DNA from: Brevundimonas lenta
Lineage (GTDB): Bacteria > Pseudomonadota > Alphaproteobacteria > Caulobacterales > Caulobacteraceae
Reading direction: 5' to 3'
Assembly: GCF_014196335.1 (NCBI RefSeq)
Contig: NZ_JACIDM010000002.1
Coordinates: forward strand, 806,001 to 870,000
Length of the DNA: 64,000 nucleotides
Shown one piece after another: positions 44,997-53,879 of this stretch. Made by a program: the position numbers and the translations under genes. Positions within the stretch are counted from its first letter, which is position 1. The number at the start of each line of letters is the position of its first letter. The notes beneath the pieces were generated by a model. It had not been told where the DNA came from. It saw nothing but the letters and a program-made list of their open reading frames with translations, and searched no databases.

Positions 44997-45557
44997 ATGC
45001 GCATCCGCCTCCTCGCCGCCTGCCTGATCGCGCCGCTCGCGGCGGCCGCCGGAGCCGTCGCGGCCCAGACCGCGCCCCCCGCCGCCCCGCCTCCGGCGCC
45101 CGTCGCCCGCACCGAACTTCACACGGCGGAGGGCACGGATTTCGGGACCGTGACGGCCTTCAGCGGGCCGCAGGGCATGCTGTTCCGCATCGAGGGCCGC
45201 AACTGGCCGGCCGGCTGGCACAGCGTCCATCTGCACACGGTCGGCAAATGCGAGGGCCCGGGCTTCACCAGCGCCGGCGGCCACCTGAACCACGAGCACG
45301 CCAGCCCGCACGGCCTGCTGAACTTCAGCGGCGGCCCGGACATGGGCGACCTGCAGAACGTCTGGGCCGCCGCCGACGGGACCGCCAACGCCGAGGTCTA
45401 TCTGGCCCACGCCGCCACCGAGGGCGTCGCGGTGGACCTGCTGGCCGGCGACGGCGTCACCTTCATGGTCCACGCGGCCGGCGACGACCACGTCAGCCAG
45501 CCCATCGGCGGGGCCGGTCCGCGCATCGCCTGCGGGGTCTTCGAAGCCCCGAACTGA
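44997..45557 (+). CDS. sodC: Cu/Zn superoxide dismutase SodC
   Basis: 186 aa, periplasmic. Signal peptide 1-25 (LLAACLIAPLAAAAGAVAAQ). Copper/zinc ligands: HSVHLH, SAGGHLNHEHASPHG, the zinc aspartate in GPDMGDLQN and the late copper His in MVHAAGDDHVSQP. The disulfide pair is Cys in GKCEGPGF and RIACGVF. The proline-rich linker (PPAAPPPAP) after the signal is typical of bacterial SodC. ATG 44997 is favoured, since GGGAG lies 8 bases upstream; ATG 44991 leaves only 2 bases. Protects the envelope from superoxide. Confidence 0.93.
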   Translation: MRIRLLAACLIAPLAAAAGAVAAQTAPPAAPPPAPVARTELHTAEGTDFGTVTAFSGPQGMLFRIEGRNWPAGWHSVHLHTVGKCEGPGFTSAGGHLNHEHASPHGLLNFSGGPDMGDLQNVWAAADGTANAEVYLAHAATEGVAVDLLAGDGVTFMVHAAGDDHVSQPIGGAGPRIACGVFEAPN

Positions 45558-45602
45558 CCGCCGGACTTGAATTCCGGCCGCGGTGGCGCGCATCGTAGCC
45601 GC

Positions 45603-46646
45603 ATGGTTCTGTTATTCGGCGATCCGGCCCCGACCTTCTCCATCGAGGGCGTCAGCAATCCCCGGTACGTGTTCGACACGGCCGCCGGACGCTATCTGGT
45701 GCTCGCCTTCGTTCCGGCCGGGCCTGAAGTCGCCCGCGCGGTCGAGACCCTCAGCCGGCAGCGCGACGCCTTCAACGACAAGCACGCCTGCGCCTTCATC
45801 GTCATCGTCGGCAAGGACAAGCAGCGCAAGAAGCGCGCCGACCTGCTGCCGGGCATCCGCTTCCTGTTCGACCAGGACGGTTCGGTCGCCACCCTGTTCG
45901 GCGTCCAGGAGAGCGGCTGGTTCCTGATCGACCCCGCGCTGCACGTCATGACCTCCGTCGGCCCTGACAAGGCCGCGACCCTGGTCGACCGGATCCCTTC
46001 CCTGCCGCCGCCCAACCGGCACGGCGGCCCGGAGGGCATCGCTCCGGTGCTGGTCACGCCGCGCATCTTCGAACAGTCGTTCTGCGATCATCTGATCGCC
46101 CTGTATCGCGAGACCGGCGGCGAACCCTCCGGCTTCATGCGCGAGGTTGACGGCGTCACCAAGCTGATGATGAACGACCAGCACAAGCGCCGTTCGGACG
46201 TGCTCGTCGAGGACGAAACGCTCCAGAAGCAGGTCGTCGCCCGCCTGACCCGCCGTCTCGTCCCGCAGATCGAAAAGGCGTTCAACTTCAAGCCGACGCG
46301 TATCGAACGCTATCTCGTCGCCCGCTACGACGCCGAGACCGGCGGCTTCTTCCGCCCGCACCGCGATAACACCACCAAGGGCACGGCCCATCGCCGGTTC
46401 GCGGTCTCGATCAATCTGAATTCGGACTACGACGGCGGCGACCTGCGCTTCCCCGAGTTCGGCGACCGCACCTATCGCCCGCCCCCCGGCGGCGCCTGCG
46501 TCTTCTCCTGCTCGGTCCTGCACGAGGCCACCGCCGTCACCCGAGGCGAACGCTTCGCCTTCCTGCCGTTCCTCTACGACGAGGACGCTGCGAAGGTCCG
46601 TGAGGAGAACCTGCAGTTCCTCGATCCGGCGCTCCTGGAGCGCTAG
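45603..46646 (+). CDS. Redoxin-like domain fused to a 2-oxoglutarate/Fe(II) oxygenase
   Basis: 347 aa. Residues 5-130 have a thioredoxin/peroxiredoxin outline (GDPAPTFSIEGV, YLVLAFVPAG, ACAFIVIVGKDK, SWFLID-like SGWFLIDPALHV) but lack the peroxidatic Cys. Residues 150-325 are a prolyl-4-hydroxylase-type dioxygenase: H253xD255 in RPHRDN, His307 in VLHEAT and Arg317 for 2-oxoglutarate. A DPBB-fold pocket is implied by FPEFGDRTYRPPPGG. Substrate unknown; candidates are a protein proline or a small molecule. Close to and downstream of sodC (45 bases), so possibly co-regulated. Confidence 0.8.
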   Translation: MVLLFGDPAPTFSIEGVSNPRYVFDTAAGRYLVLAFVPAGPEVARAVETLSRQRDAFNDKHACAFIVIVGKDKQRKKRADLLPGIRFLFDQDGSVATLFGVQESGWFLIDPALHVMTSVGPDKAATLVDRIPSLPPPNRHGGPEGIAPVLVTPRIFEQSFCDHLIALYRETGGEPSGFMREVDGVTKLMMNDQHKRRSDVLVEDETLQKQVVARLTRRLVPQIEKAFNFKPTRIERYLVARYDAETGGFFRPHRDNTTKGTAHRRFAVSINLNSDYDGGDLRFPEFGDRTYRPPPGGACVFSCSVLHEATAVTRGERFAFLPFLYDEDAAKVREENLQFLDPALLER

Positions 46647-46649
46647 CGG

Positions 46650-48500
46650 CTAGTCCGCGCGGAACTGCAACTCCGCCAGACGCGCATACAGACCGCCCAG
46701 CGCCATCAGCGCGTGGTGGGTGCCCTCCTCGGCCACCTTGCCGTCTTCCATCACCACGATCCGGTCGGCCCGCAGAACGGTCGCCAGACGGTGGGCGATG
46801 ACCAGGGTCGTCCGCGTCTCCATGGCCGGATCGAGGGCCGCCTGCACCAGACGCTCGTTCTCGGCGTCGAGGGCGGACGTCGCCTCGTCCAGCAGCAGGA
46901 TCGGGGCCTCACGCACCAGGGCGCGGGCGATCGCCAGACGCTGACGCTGGCCGCCTGACAGGCTCTTGCCGCGCTCGCCCAGCGGCGTGTCGAACTGTTC
47001 CGGCAGCGCCTCGATGAAGCCCAACGCCTGGGCCTCGTCGGCGGCGGCGCGCACTTCGTCCTCGCTCGCGCTTTCGCGGCCGAAGCGGATGTTTTCGCTG
47101 GCGGAACCGGAGAACAACGGGGCCTCCTGCGACACCCAGGCGAACCGGGCGCGCACATCCACCGGATCGGCCTCTCGCACGTCCACGCCGTCGACCGACA
47201 CCATGCCGGACTGTGGGTCGTAGAAGCGCAGCAGCAGGCGGAACACCGTCGACTTGCCCGCGCCCGACGGCCCGACCAGCGCCACGGTCTCGCCCGGTCG
47301 CACAGTCAGCGAAAAGCCCTTCAGCGCCGGCAGGTCGGGACGGCCGGGATAGGCGAACTGCACCGCCGACATCGACACCTCGCCGATCGGCGGCGACGGC
47401 AGGGCTCGCGGCGTCGCCGGAGCGGCGATGGCGGGCTCGCTGCGCATCAGTTCGTCGATCCGCTCCATGGCGCCGGCGGCCTTCTGGACGTCGCCCCAGC
47501 TCTCGCCCAGTGCGCCCACGGCCCCCGCGGCGAACACCGACAGCAGCACGAACTGCAGCAGCGCGCCGGGGCTCATCCGGCCCGCGATCACGTCCTGGGC
47601 GCCCAGCCACAGGACCAGGGTCACGCCGCCGAACATCACCACGATGATCATGGCCGTCATCAGCGCGCGCGCCCGCATCCGCACCAGCGAGGACTCGAAC
47701 GCCGACTCGACCGCCTCGCCGAAGCGCGTCACCGCGCTCCGCACGCGACCGAAGGCCTGCACCGTCTCGATCGCGTCCACGCTCTCGCCGGCGAAGCCGA
47801 CGGCGTTGGCGAACTTGTCCTGGGTCGTCACGGTCAGCTTCCGCACCGTCCGCCCGAACAGGAAGATCGGCCCCAGCAGCAGCGGCACCACCAGCAGCAC
47901 GAGCGCCGTCAGCTTGGGACTGACTACGAACAGCAGGATCACCCCGCCCACGAGCGTCAGGAAATTGCGCAGCGCGAACGACACCGAGGTCGTCATCAGC
48001 GTCTCGATCAGGGCGATGTCCGTCGTCAGGCGCGACAGCACCTCGCCGGTCCGCATCTTGGCGTAGAAGGCCGGGTCCAGCGTCAGGATGCGGTCGAACA
48101 GCCCCTTCCGCAGGTCCGCGACCACCCGTTCGCCGGTCTTGGTGACGTAGAAATACCGGACCGCCGTGGCCACGCCCAGGAACACAGCGTTCAGACCGAG
48201 CAGCATGAACCACAGGTTCAGTCGCTGCCCGCCGCCCTCGAACCCGTGATCGATCGCGCCCCGCGCGGCCGCCGTCAGGCTCAACGACGTCGCCGTCGAC
48301 ACGATCAGCCAGAAGCCCGCCAGCGCCAGATGCCCCTTGTGACGCAGCGCATAGGGGATCAGCCGGGCCAGCGGACGAATGTCGCGACGCTTCTCGCGGC
48401 GACCGCCCGCCTCGGCCATCTGTTCGGCCATGAGCGCACCCGCTCCGGGGCGACCGCGGAGGTCGGCGGCGTCGGCGGCGGGGGCGGTCATGTCAGTCAT
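46650..48500 (-). CDS. ABC exporter, fused permease and ATPase (MsbA-like)
   Basis: 616 aa. One half-transporter: about six membrane helices (55-330; [16 protein letters not shown] to [11 protein letters not shown]), then an ATPase with Walker [11 protein letters not shown] loop, signature [10 protein letters not shown], Walker [13 protein letters not shown] and switch His in VIAHRLATV. It works as a homodimer; the cargo may be a lipid, drug or peptide. Start ATG 48500 is followed by Ala-rich, poorly conserved residues 1-45; further upstream starts exist. It faces the 2OG gene at its 3' end with three bases between stops. Confidence 0.88.
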   Translation of the reverse strand: MTDMTAPAADAADLRGRPGAGALMAEQMAEAGGRREKRRDIRPLARLIPYALRHKGHLALAGFWLIVSTATSLSLTAAARGAIDHGFEGGGQRLNLWFMLLGLNAVFLGVATAVRYFYVTKTGERVVADLRKGLFDRILTLDPAFYAKMRTGEVLSRLTTDIALIETLMTTSVSFALRNFLTLVGGVILLFVVSPKLTALVLLVVPLLLGPIFLFGRTVRKLTVTTQDKFANAVGFAGESVDAIETVQAFGRVRSAVTRFGEAVESAFESSLVRMRARALMTAMIIVVMFGGVTLVLWLGAQDVIAGRMSPGALLQFVLLSVFAAGAVGALGESWGDVQKAAGAMERIDELMRSEPAIAAPATPRALPSPPIGEVSMSAVQFAYPGRPDLPALKGFSLTVRPGETVALVGPSGAGKSTVFRLLLRFYDPQSGMVSVDGVDVREADPVDVRARFAWVSQEAPLFSGSASENIRFGRESASEDEVRAAADEAQALGFIEALPEQFDTPLGERGKSLSGGQRQRLAIARALVREAPILLLDEATSALDAENERLVQAALDPAMETRTTLVIAHRLATVLRADRIVVMEDGKVAEEGTHHALMALGGLYARLAELQFRAD

Positions 48501-48552
48501 ATCCGCGCCTCTTGCCCCGGAACGGCCCCCGGTGTAAACGCCGCCGCTCATT

Positions 48553-48578
48553 CCCGCCGGAGTCCTTCGGCGGGTTTC
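48553..48578 (+). promoter_or_regulatory. Hairpin in the rpmE leader
   Basis: CCCGCCG (48553-48559), eight-base loop, CGGCGGG (48568-48574), then TTTCTC. It lies 57 bases ahead of the rpmE ATG and looks like an attenuator or a ribosomal-protein leader, since no gene ends here on the plus strand. Confidence 0.4.
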
Positions 48579-48634
48579 TCATTTACGTGCAAGGACGGTC
48601 GGCATCGTCCCCGCACAGAGACCGGATCACGACC

Positions 48635-48859
48635 ATGAAGACCGATACGCACCCCGACTACCACTTCATCACCGTCGTGATGACCGATGGCAGCTCGTAC
48701 CAGACCCGTTCGACCTACGGGAAAGAGGGCGCGACCCTGAACCTGGACATCGATCCGTCGACGCACCCGGCCTGGACCGGCGGCAACCAGCAGATGCTGG
48801 ACCGCGGCGGCCGCGTTTCGCGCTTCAACAACAAGTTCGCCGGCTTCATCAAGAAGTAA
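48635..48859 (+). CDS. rpmE: 50S ribosomal protein L31
   Basis: 74 aa. Seen: [46 protein letters not shown] and [14 protein letters not shown], all typical of L31. The zinc cysteines of the C+ type are absent, so it is the zinc-free C- form. ATG 48635 is supported by the family N-terminus. It has an upstream hairpin at 48553-48578 that may act in autoregulation and a strong downstream terminator at 48911. Single-gene transcript. Confidence 0.97.
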   Translation: MKTDTHPDYHFITVVMTDGSSYQTRSTYGKEGATLNLDIDPSTHPAWTGGNQQMLDRGGRVSRFNNKFAGFIKK

Positions 48860-48910
48860 GGCCGTTAACGGTCTGGCTTTCGGGCCACACCGCAACAGCA
48901 AGACGTACGG

Positions 48911-48948
48911 AAGGCGTCGGTCCACGGGACCGGCGCCTTTCTGTTTTT
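48911..48948 (+). terminator. Rho-independent terminator of rpmE
   Basis: AAGGCGTCGGTCC (48911-48923), loop ACG, GGACCGGCGCCTT, followed by TCTGTTTTT. Strong stem with one mismatch. Confidence 0.85.
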
Positions 48949-48950
48949 CC

Positions 48951-48976
48951 GGAACGCCGATAATGTCGATCGCGTT
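48951..48976 (+). promoter_or_regulatory. Possible EcfG-like promoter of the L,D-transpeptidase
   Basis: GGAAC (48951-48955), 17 bases, CGTT (48973-48976). Spacing is one base longer than in the two better sites at 18.3 and 19.7 kb, so support is weaker. Leader to ATG 49036 would be about 50 bases. Confidence 0.3.
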
Positions 48977-49035
48977 GGGCTTTCGGGGCGTGGGCGTAAT
49001 GTCCGTGCAGCGACCGACGGACGAGAGCGAGCGAG

Positions 49036-50595
49036 ATGAATCGACGGCAACTGGGTCTTGGCGCAGCGGTTTCAGCGCTGGCGTCGTCGTTTGGCGCGGG
49101 TGCGCTGGCGCAGACCCGCGATCCCAACGCCGTGGCCTTCTACGACAGCTTCAACGACCAGCTGGCCCTGCTGCCCGCCAACCAGCAGCCTGACGTCCGC
49201 GCCTTCTACGAACTGAACGGCTGGCGTCCGGTCTGGACGCCCGACCGTCTGCGCTCCCTTCAGGCCGCCGCCGGCCGCGCCGAGCGTCACGGCCTCGCCA
49301 CCGGCGACTATTTCGACTTCGACGCCCTCGGCCGCGACCGTACCGGCGGCGAGATGCGCACCACTGCCGCCGCCCTCGACTACGCCCGCGTGCTGGCCCA
49401 GGGCCGCGTCCGCCCGGAGGACGTCGAAGATCTCTGGGAAATGCAGAAGAACGTGGTCGACCTGCCGGTCGGCCTCAACGACGCCCTCGCCCAGAACCGC
49501 CTGCTGGACTGGTTCGAAGGCCTGGCTCCCACCGATATCGGCTATTCCAACCTGTCGGCCGGCTACGTCCGCTATCGTCGCCTGATCCGTGACGGCGGCG
49601 GCTGGCCCGCGTTCCGCGTCGGCGAGGCCATCGAACCGGGCGCCAGCGACCCGCGCATCCCCGTCATTGTTCAGCGCCTGGTCGCCGAAGGCGATCTATC
49701 GGCCGCGGACGGCGCCCGCATCACCGCCCAGGGCAACGTCTACGGCCCCGACCTCCAGGCCGGCATGCGCAGCTTCCAGACCCGTCACGGCCTCGTCTCG
49801 GACGGCCGCATCGGCACCGGCAGCCAGCGCTCGCTGTCCGCCTCGGCCGAGGATCGGGCCCGCCAGATCGCCCTGAACCTCGAACGCCGCCGCTGGCTGA
49901 AGCGCGAGGTCAATCCCGAGCGGATCGAGGTCAACACCGCCGCCGCCATCATGGTCTACTGGAAGGACGGTCGCCCGGTTCACTCGAACCGCGTCGTCTG
50001 CGGCTCGCCGACCAACCAGACGCCCAGCCTCGAAAAGCCGTTCGCCTCGGTCGTCGCCAATCCGCCGTGGTACGTGCCCGCCTCGATTGCCCGCAACGAG
50101 ATCCTGCCCAAGGGTCCGGGCTATCTGGCCAGCCAGAACATGTACATTTCGAACGGCACGGTCATCCAGCGCGCCGGTCCGACCGCCGCCCTCGGCTATG
50201 TGAAGTTCGAGCTGCGCGACAGCTACGCCATCTTCCTGCATGACACTCCGTCCAAGGCCGCCTTCAACCTGGCCATGCGCCAGCGCAGCCACGGCTGCGT
50301 GCGGGTCCAGAACGCGGTCGATTTCGCCCGCCTGCTGCTCTCGCCCGATCCGATGCTGCTGTCCGAGTTCGACACCGCCCAGGACACGCGCGAGACCAAG
50401 CGCATCCAGACGGGCCGCGAGATCGGCGTCCGCCTGCTGTACTGGACCGCCTTCGTCGACGGTCAGGGTCGCGTCGCCTTCCGCGAGGACGTCTACGAGC
50501 GCGACCACAAGCTGGCCGAGGCCCTCGGCATCGGCGTCAGCCTGCCCAAGCCGGTCGACGACGGCCGCAACGTCGCGAACGACGTCGGGCCGTAG
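49036..50595 (+). CDS. L,D-transpeptidase of the YcbB/LdtD type
   Basis: 519 aa, periplasmic. N-terminal Tat-like signal MNRRQLGLGAAVSALASSF (~1-25). A peptidoglycan-binding-like region (RQIALNLERRRW, SFQTRHGLVSDGRIG at ~245-260) precedes a YkuD catalytic domain with SHGCVRV (catalytic Cys near residue 425). It cross-links peptidoglycan by 3-3 bonds. The length is typical of LdtD. Possible stress promoter upstream. Ends at a convergent junction with rcdA that carries a 31-base inverted repeat. Confidence 0.9.
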   Translation: MNRRQLGLGAAVSALASSFGAGALAQTRDPNAVAFYDSFNDQLALLPANQQPDVRAFYELNGWRPVWTPDRLRSLQAAAGRAERHGLATGDYFDFDALGRDRTGGEMRTTAAALDYARVLAQGRVRPEDVEDLWEMQKNVVDLPVGLNDALAQNRLLDWFEGLAPTDIGYSNLSAGYVRYRRLIRDGGGWPAFRVGEAIEPGASDPRIPVIVQRLVAEGDLSAADGARITAQGNVYGPDLQAGMRSFQTRHGLVSDGRIGTGSQRSLSASAEDRARQIALNLERRRWLKREVNPERIEVNTAAAIMVYWKDGRPVHSNRVVCGSPTNQTPSLEKPFASVVANPPWYVPASIARNEILPKGPGYLASQNMYISNGTVIQRAGPTAALGYVKFELRDSYAIFLHDTPSKAAFNLAMRQRSHGCVRVQNAVDFARLLLSPDPMLLSEFDTAQDTRETKRIQTGREIGVRLLYWTAFVDGQGRVAFREDVYERDHKLAEALGIGVSLPKPVDDGRNVANDVGP

Positions 50596-50610
50596 GGGCT
50601 ACGCCCTCCT

Positions 50611-50743
50611 CCGCTCATCCCCGCGAAGGCGGGGACCCAGTGCTTTGGATGATCGGTGTAGACCGGTCTCGCTCAGCCCGATGTCCTGAAGCGCCGGCGC
50701 TTCCCCGACAGAACTGGGTCCCCGCCTTCGCGGGGATGAGCGG
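50611..50743. repeat. Perfect 31-base inverted repeat
   Basis: The arm beginning CCGCTCATCCCCGCGAAGGC (50611-50641) is repeated exactly, in inverse orientation, at 50713-50743, around a 71-base spacer. It fills the convergent LdtD-rcdA junction. Confidence 0.9.
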
Positions 50744-50752
50744 TTTGGGGTG

Positions 50753-51268
50753 TCACTGCCGGAACGCGGCCGCCAGACGATCCATCTGGCTCTGCACCGG
50801 GTTGACCGCCTCTTCCTCGGGCTCGTCCAGGTACATGCGGTGGTCCAGGTGCAGGACGCGGTCGTACAGCTTCTCGGCCCGGACCATGTATTCCACCAGG
50901 GCGATCGGCAGTTCGGGGTGGGTCGGTTCGACCTCGATCTTGCGATCGGCCAGGCGATAGCGGGGCTCGCAGGCCGAAACCGCGGTCATGTCGCCTTCCC
51001 GTACAGCGCGCTGCACCAGCAGCCACGAGGCGATCTGCATCAGCCTGGTCGTCAGCTTCATGCTCTCGCCGGCGTAGGCCAGGGCGGCGGCGCGCGACAG
51101 GAGCTTGGATTCCCGGCGGCCGTCGCCGTCCAGATAGGACGCCGTGTCCTCGACCAGCTCCATCCCTTCGCGGAAGGTGCGATCAAACAGCTCCGAGCGC
51201 GCGAAATCATCCACCACAACCGCGCGGCTGCGTCCCGAAGGCATAAGGAGGGTGTCGTCGGTGGACAT
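50753..51268 (-). CDS. rcdA: Cell-cycle protease adaptor RcdA (DUF1465)
   Basis: 171 aa. In Caulobacter RcdA is an adaptor that, with CpdR and PopA, guides CtrA and other proteins to ClpXP. Seen: the DUF1465 core SRAVVVDDFARSELFDRTF, EGMELVEDTASYLDG, LSRAAALAYAGESMKLTTRLMQIASWLLVQRAV, and LHLDHRMYLDE near the end. ATG 51268 (MSTDD) or ATG 51286 (MSLAEF) could start it; neither has a strong ribosome site. Position upstream of DUF1192 is conserved in Caulobacterales to my knowledge. Confidence 0.9.
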   Translation of the reverse strand: MSTDDTLLMPSGRSRAVVVDDFARSELFDRTFREGMELVEDTASYLDGDGRRESKLLSRAAALAYAGESMKLTTRLMQIASWLLVQRAVREGDMTAVSACEPRYRLADRKIEVEPTHPELPIALVEYMVRAEKLYDRVLHLDHRMYLDEPEEEAVNPVQSQMDRLAAAFRQ

Positions 51269-51379
51269 GAACTCAGCCAAACTCATCGATTACGAGCATC
51301 CGTATCACGGCCGGCGCGGATGCGCGCGGCCTCACCGCCAACTGCAACGCCTGTGCCACTGGCGTGTCAGGGGATAAGT

Positions 51380-51583
51380 TCAGGATCGGAAATTAAACAA
51401 CGCGTCCGCGGCGTTACGTTGCGAGGACTTGCCCTCGATCGCCGCCTTCGACCGCTCGATTTCCGCCTCCAGGGACGCGATGCGTTCCTTCAGATCCTCG
51501 ACCGAGTAACCGTCCAGATCCTCCCGCGTCACTGCAATCAGGGACGCTCCGCGCGCTGGACGCGGCTCCAGATCCTCGAACAT
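51380..51583 (-). CDS. DUF1192-family small protein
   Basis: 67 aa, matching the DUF1192 length. MFEDLEPRPARGASL, then LIAVTREDLDGYSVEDLKERIASLEAEI, a coiled-coil pattern, and a C-terminal ADALFNFRS. ATG 51583 is chosen because GGAGG lies six bases upstream; an upstream ATG 51604 would add seven residues. Family function unknown. The minus-strand rcdA follows 111 bases on, so both may share a transcript. The divergent quinone oxidoreductase starts 85 bases upstream. Confidence 0.85.
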   Translation of the reverse strand: MFEDLEPRPARGASLIAVTREDLDGYSVEDLKERIASLEAEIERSKAAIEGKSSQRNAADALFNFRS

Positions 51584-51667
51584 CACCGCCTCCTTCGTGG
51601 CCATCGGGGACGCAACCCCCTATCTGAACGCCCGGTTACGGACGATTGCAAGAACAAGGGCTGTCGC

Positions 51668-52639
51668 ATGCGGGTGATCGAGATTGCGGGCGGCAGCGGT
51701 CCGGCCGAGGCGCTGACTGTCTCGGAACGGCCCGATCCGGTCGCCGGACCCGGACAAATTCGCATCCGGATTCGCGCCGCGGGCGTGAACCGTCCCGATC
51801 TGCTGCAACGCCGCGGCCACTACCCTCCCCCGCCCGGCGCGCCCGACATCCTCGGCCTGGAAGTCGCCGGCGAGGTGGATCAGATCGGCCCCGGCGTCGA
51901 CCGCTGGTCCGTCGGCGATCGCGTCTGCGCCCTTCTGGGCGGCGGCGGCTACGCCGATCATGCGGTCGTTGACGCCCGCCACGCCCTGCCGATTCCCGAA
52001 GGCCTCGACTTCGTCCAGGCCGCCGCCCTGCCGGAAACCGTCTGCACCGTCTTCGCCAATGTCTTCGAGGCCGGCGGGCTGAAGGCGGGCGAGACCTTGC
52101 TGATCCACGGCGCCACCAGCGGCATCGGCGTCACCGCCATCCAGATGGCGAAGGCCGCCGGCGCCCGCGTCGTCGCCACCTCGCGCGGCGCGGACAAGGC
52201 CGCCGCCGCCCGGGCGCTGGGCGCCGATCTCAGCCTCGACGCCCGCACCGACGATCTGGAGGCCGCCATCACGGCCTTCGGCGGCGTCGACGTCGTGCTG
52301 GACATGGTCGGAGCCGACTACGCCGCCCTCAACCAGGCCGTCCTCAAGCCGTTCGGCCGCTGGGTCGTCATCGCCACCCTCTCGGGCGCGAAGGCGGAGA
52401 TCGATCTGATGCAGGTGATGCTGAAACGGATCGTCCTGACCGGCTCGACCCTGCGCGCCCGTCCCGCCGACGAAAAGGCCCGCCTGATCGCCGCCGTCCA
52501 AGCCGTCGCCTGGCCGTGGGTCGCTTCCGGCGCCCTGCGCCCGCCGGTCGAGGCGACCTTCCCGCTGGAACAGGCCGCCGCCGCCCACCTCCGGCTCGAG
52601 GCGGGCGATCACGTCGGCAAGATCGTGCTGACGGCCTAG
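51668..52639 (+). CDS. NAD(P)H-quinone oxidoreductase, zeta-crystallin/PIG3 type
   Basis: 323-aa medium-chain dehydrogenase without catalytic zinc. Seen: AAGVNRPDLLQRRGHYPPPPGAPDI, GLEVAGEVDQIGPGV, VCALLGGGGYADHAV, LLIHGATSGIGVTAIQMAKAAGA (NADPH motif) and VVLDMVGADY. Reduces quinones or enones; physiological substrate unknown. ATG 51668 follows directly on a short leader shared with the divergent DUF1192 gene. Its stop shares CTAG with the convergent DUF1428 gene. Confidence 0.9.
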   Translation: MRVIEIAGGSGPAEALTVSERPDPVAGPGQIRIRIRAAGVNRPDLLQRRGHYPPPPGAPDILGLEVAGEVDQIGPGVDRWSVGDRVCALLGGGGYADHAVVDARHALPIPEGLDFVQAAALPETVCTVFANVFEAGGLKAGETLLIHGATSGIGVTAIQMAKAAGARVVATSRGADKAAAARALGADLSLDARTDDLEAAITAFGGVDVVLDMVGADYAALNQAVLKPFGRWVVIATLSGAKAEIDLMQVMLKRIVLTGSTLRARPADEKARLIAAVQAVAWPWVASGALRPPVEATFPLEQAAAAHLRLEAGDHVGKIVLTA

Positions 52640-52989
52640 AGCTCCAGCAGGGTGGTGAACCCGCCGTAGATCATCCGCTTCCCGTCGAACGGGGCGTCGC
52701 CCATGCCGCCGCTGATCCGCGGATCGGCCATGACCTTCTCGTTCACCTCATCCCGGTGTTCGCGCGAGTCATAGGTGATCCACGAAAAGACGACCGTCTC
52801 GTCCTCCTTCGCCTGCACGGCGCGCGGAAAGGACGTCAGCTCGCCATACGGCACGTCGTCGCCGACGCACTCGATGTAGGTCCTCGCGCCGTACTCCTTC
52901 CAGACCTCGCCGGCCTTGCGGGAGAACTCGCGATACTCGTCGACCCTGCCCCTGGGCACGGCGACCACGAAACCATCGACATAGGCCAT
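52636..52989 (-). CDS. DUF1428-family protein (YbaA-like)
   Basis: 117 aa. Dimeric alpha+beta barrel family: MAYVDGFVVAVPRGRVDEYREFSRKA, VWKEYGARTYIECVGDDVPYGE, VVFSWITYDSREHRDEVNEKVMAD, and PFDGKRMIYGGF. Complete for the family. Role unknown; E. coli YbaA is likewise uncharacterised. ATG 52989 is clean with AGGAG upstream. Convergent with the oxidoreductase. Confidence 0.88.
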   Translation of the reverse strand: MAYVDGFVVAVPRGRVDEYREFSRKAGEVWKEYGARTYIECVGDDVPYGELTSFPRAVQAKEDETVVFSWITYDSREHRDEVNEKVMADPRISGGMGDAPFDGKRMIYGGFTTLLEL

Positions 52990-53056
52990 GGGGAGGCTCC
53001 TTCATCGGTCAGTCCGTGAAGAAGCCTCCGACCTCCGGCCCGGTTCCCGATCGGGA

Positions 53057-53653
53057 CTACCAGCCGCGGCTGCCGCGCACCGGCCGCATCGACGACACCC
53101 GGTCGTTGATCCCCCACGGACGCAGGTTGGTCACCTCGTCGTTGAAGACCCGGCACGAACCCCGGAAATAGGCGTCCGTGCAGACTTCCCAGCTGCCGCG
53201 GAAGCGCATCGAGCTGATCGTGTCGTTGAAGCCCGTGTTGGCCAGGTTCGCGACCTCGCCGTCGAAGCTCATCGACGCGCCCTGGAAGTTGGCGTCGCGG
53301 TAGACGACGATCGAGTTGCGCCCGCCGCCCCAGCCGCCGCCGTTGCCGCCGCCACCACCACCGCCGCCGCCGCTGTTCTCGACCTGGCCGCGGTACGGCC
53401 CGCACACCAGCACGCCGTCGTTGTTGCGAATCTCATGCTCGGTGCAGCGGTTCAGCTGGATCGAGGTGCCCTGCACCCGCCCCCGGCGCGTCTGACAGTC
53501 GGCGTAAAGCCGGCCGCGGTTGACGTATTCGCCGCTGCAGCTCTGGCGATAGTCGCCGCGCGGGGCGACCCGCTCCTGGCCACCGCCATAGGGCGCCGCT
53601 TCCTGGCCGCCGCCCGACATCACCGCCAGCGCCGCGAGGGTTTCGATAAACAT
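53057..53653 (-). CDS. CVNH-like and beta/gamma-crystallin fusion protein
   Basis: 198 aa. Residues 34-90 match a cyanovirin-N-like domain (DYRQSCSGEYV, YADCQTRRGRV, LNRCTEHEI, VLVCGPYRG) with four cysteines. Residues 97-112 are a glycine run. Residues 113-192 carry two beta/gamma-crystallin Greek keys (SIVVYRDANFQGASMSF, WEVCTDAYFRGSCRVF) with calcium-type N/D-x-S-S motifs (NDTISSM, NDRVSSM). The N-terminus is short and only weakly signal-like. AGGAGG precedes ATG 53653. Probably an exported glycan- and calcium-binding protein. Confidence 0.8.
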   Translation of the reverse strand: MFIETLAALAVMSGGGQEAAPYGGGQERVAPRGDYRQSCSGEYVNRGRLYADCQTRRGRVQGTSIQLNRCTEHEIRNNDGVLVCGPYRGQVENSGGGGGGGGGNGGGWGGGRNSIVVYRDANFQGASMSFDGEVANLANTGFNDTISSMRFRGSWEVCTDAYFRGSCRVFNDEVTNLRPWGINDRVSSMRPVRGSRGW

Positions 53654-53879
53654 GGGTTCCTCCTGAAGTCCGGTGTCACGCGCATTCGCGTTCTGGACCC
53701 CACTGTCACGCTTGCTGCATGAACCGCGGCTGTACGAGGTTGTCGGCTGTCGTTTTCTTTTCGGGCGAACAGGTCTATATCCCGATCATCAGCGCCCGGC
53801 CGAAAGGTCGGGCGCCGTCGTATCCGGAACCCGCCAGGCCCCGCGCCGGGGCGGGCCACAATAAGAAGCGAAGACGCCC

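Noticed and set aside
48951..48976. Third EcfG promoter as a finding
   Set aside because: Spacer is 17 bases to CGTT, longer than the two good sites; listed as a weak feature only.
51267..51377. 36-codon plus-strand ORF overlapping the rcdA start
   Set aside because: No ribosome site, Arg/His-rich shadow-like composition, and it overlaps the start region of rcdA.
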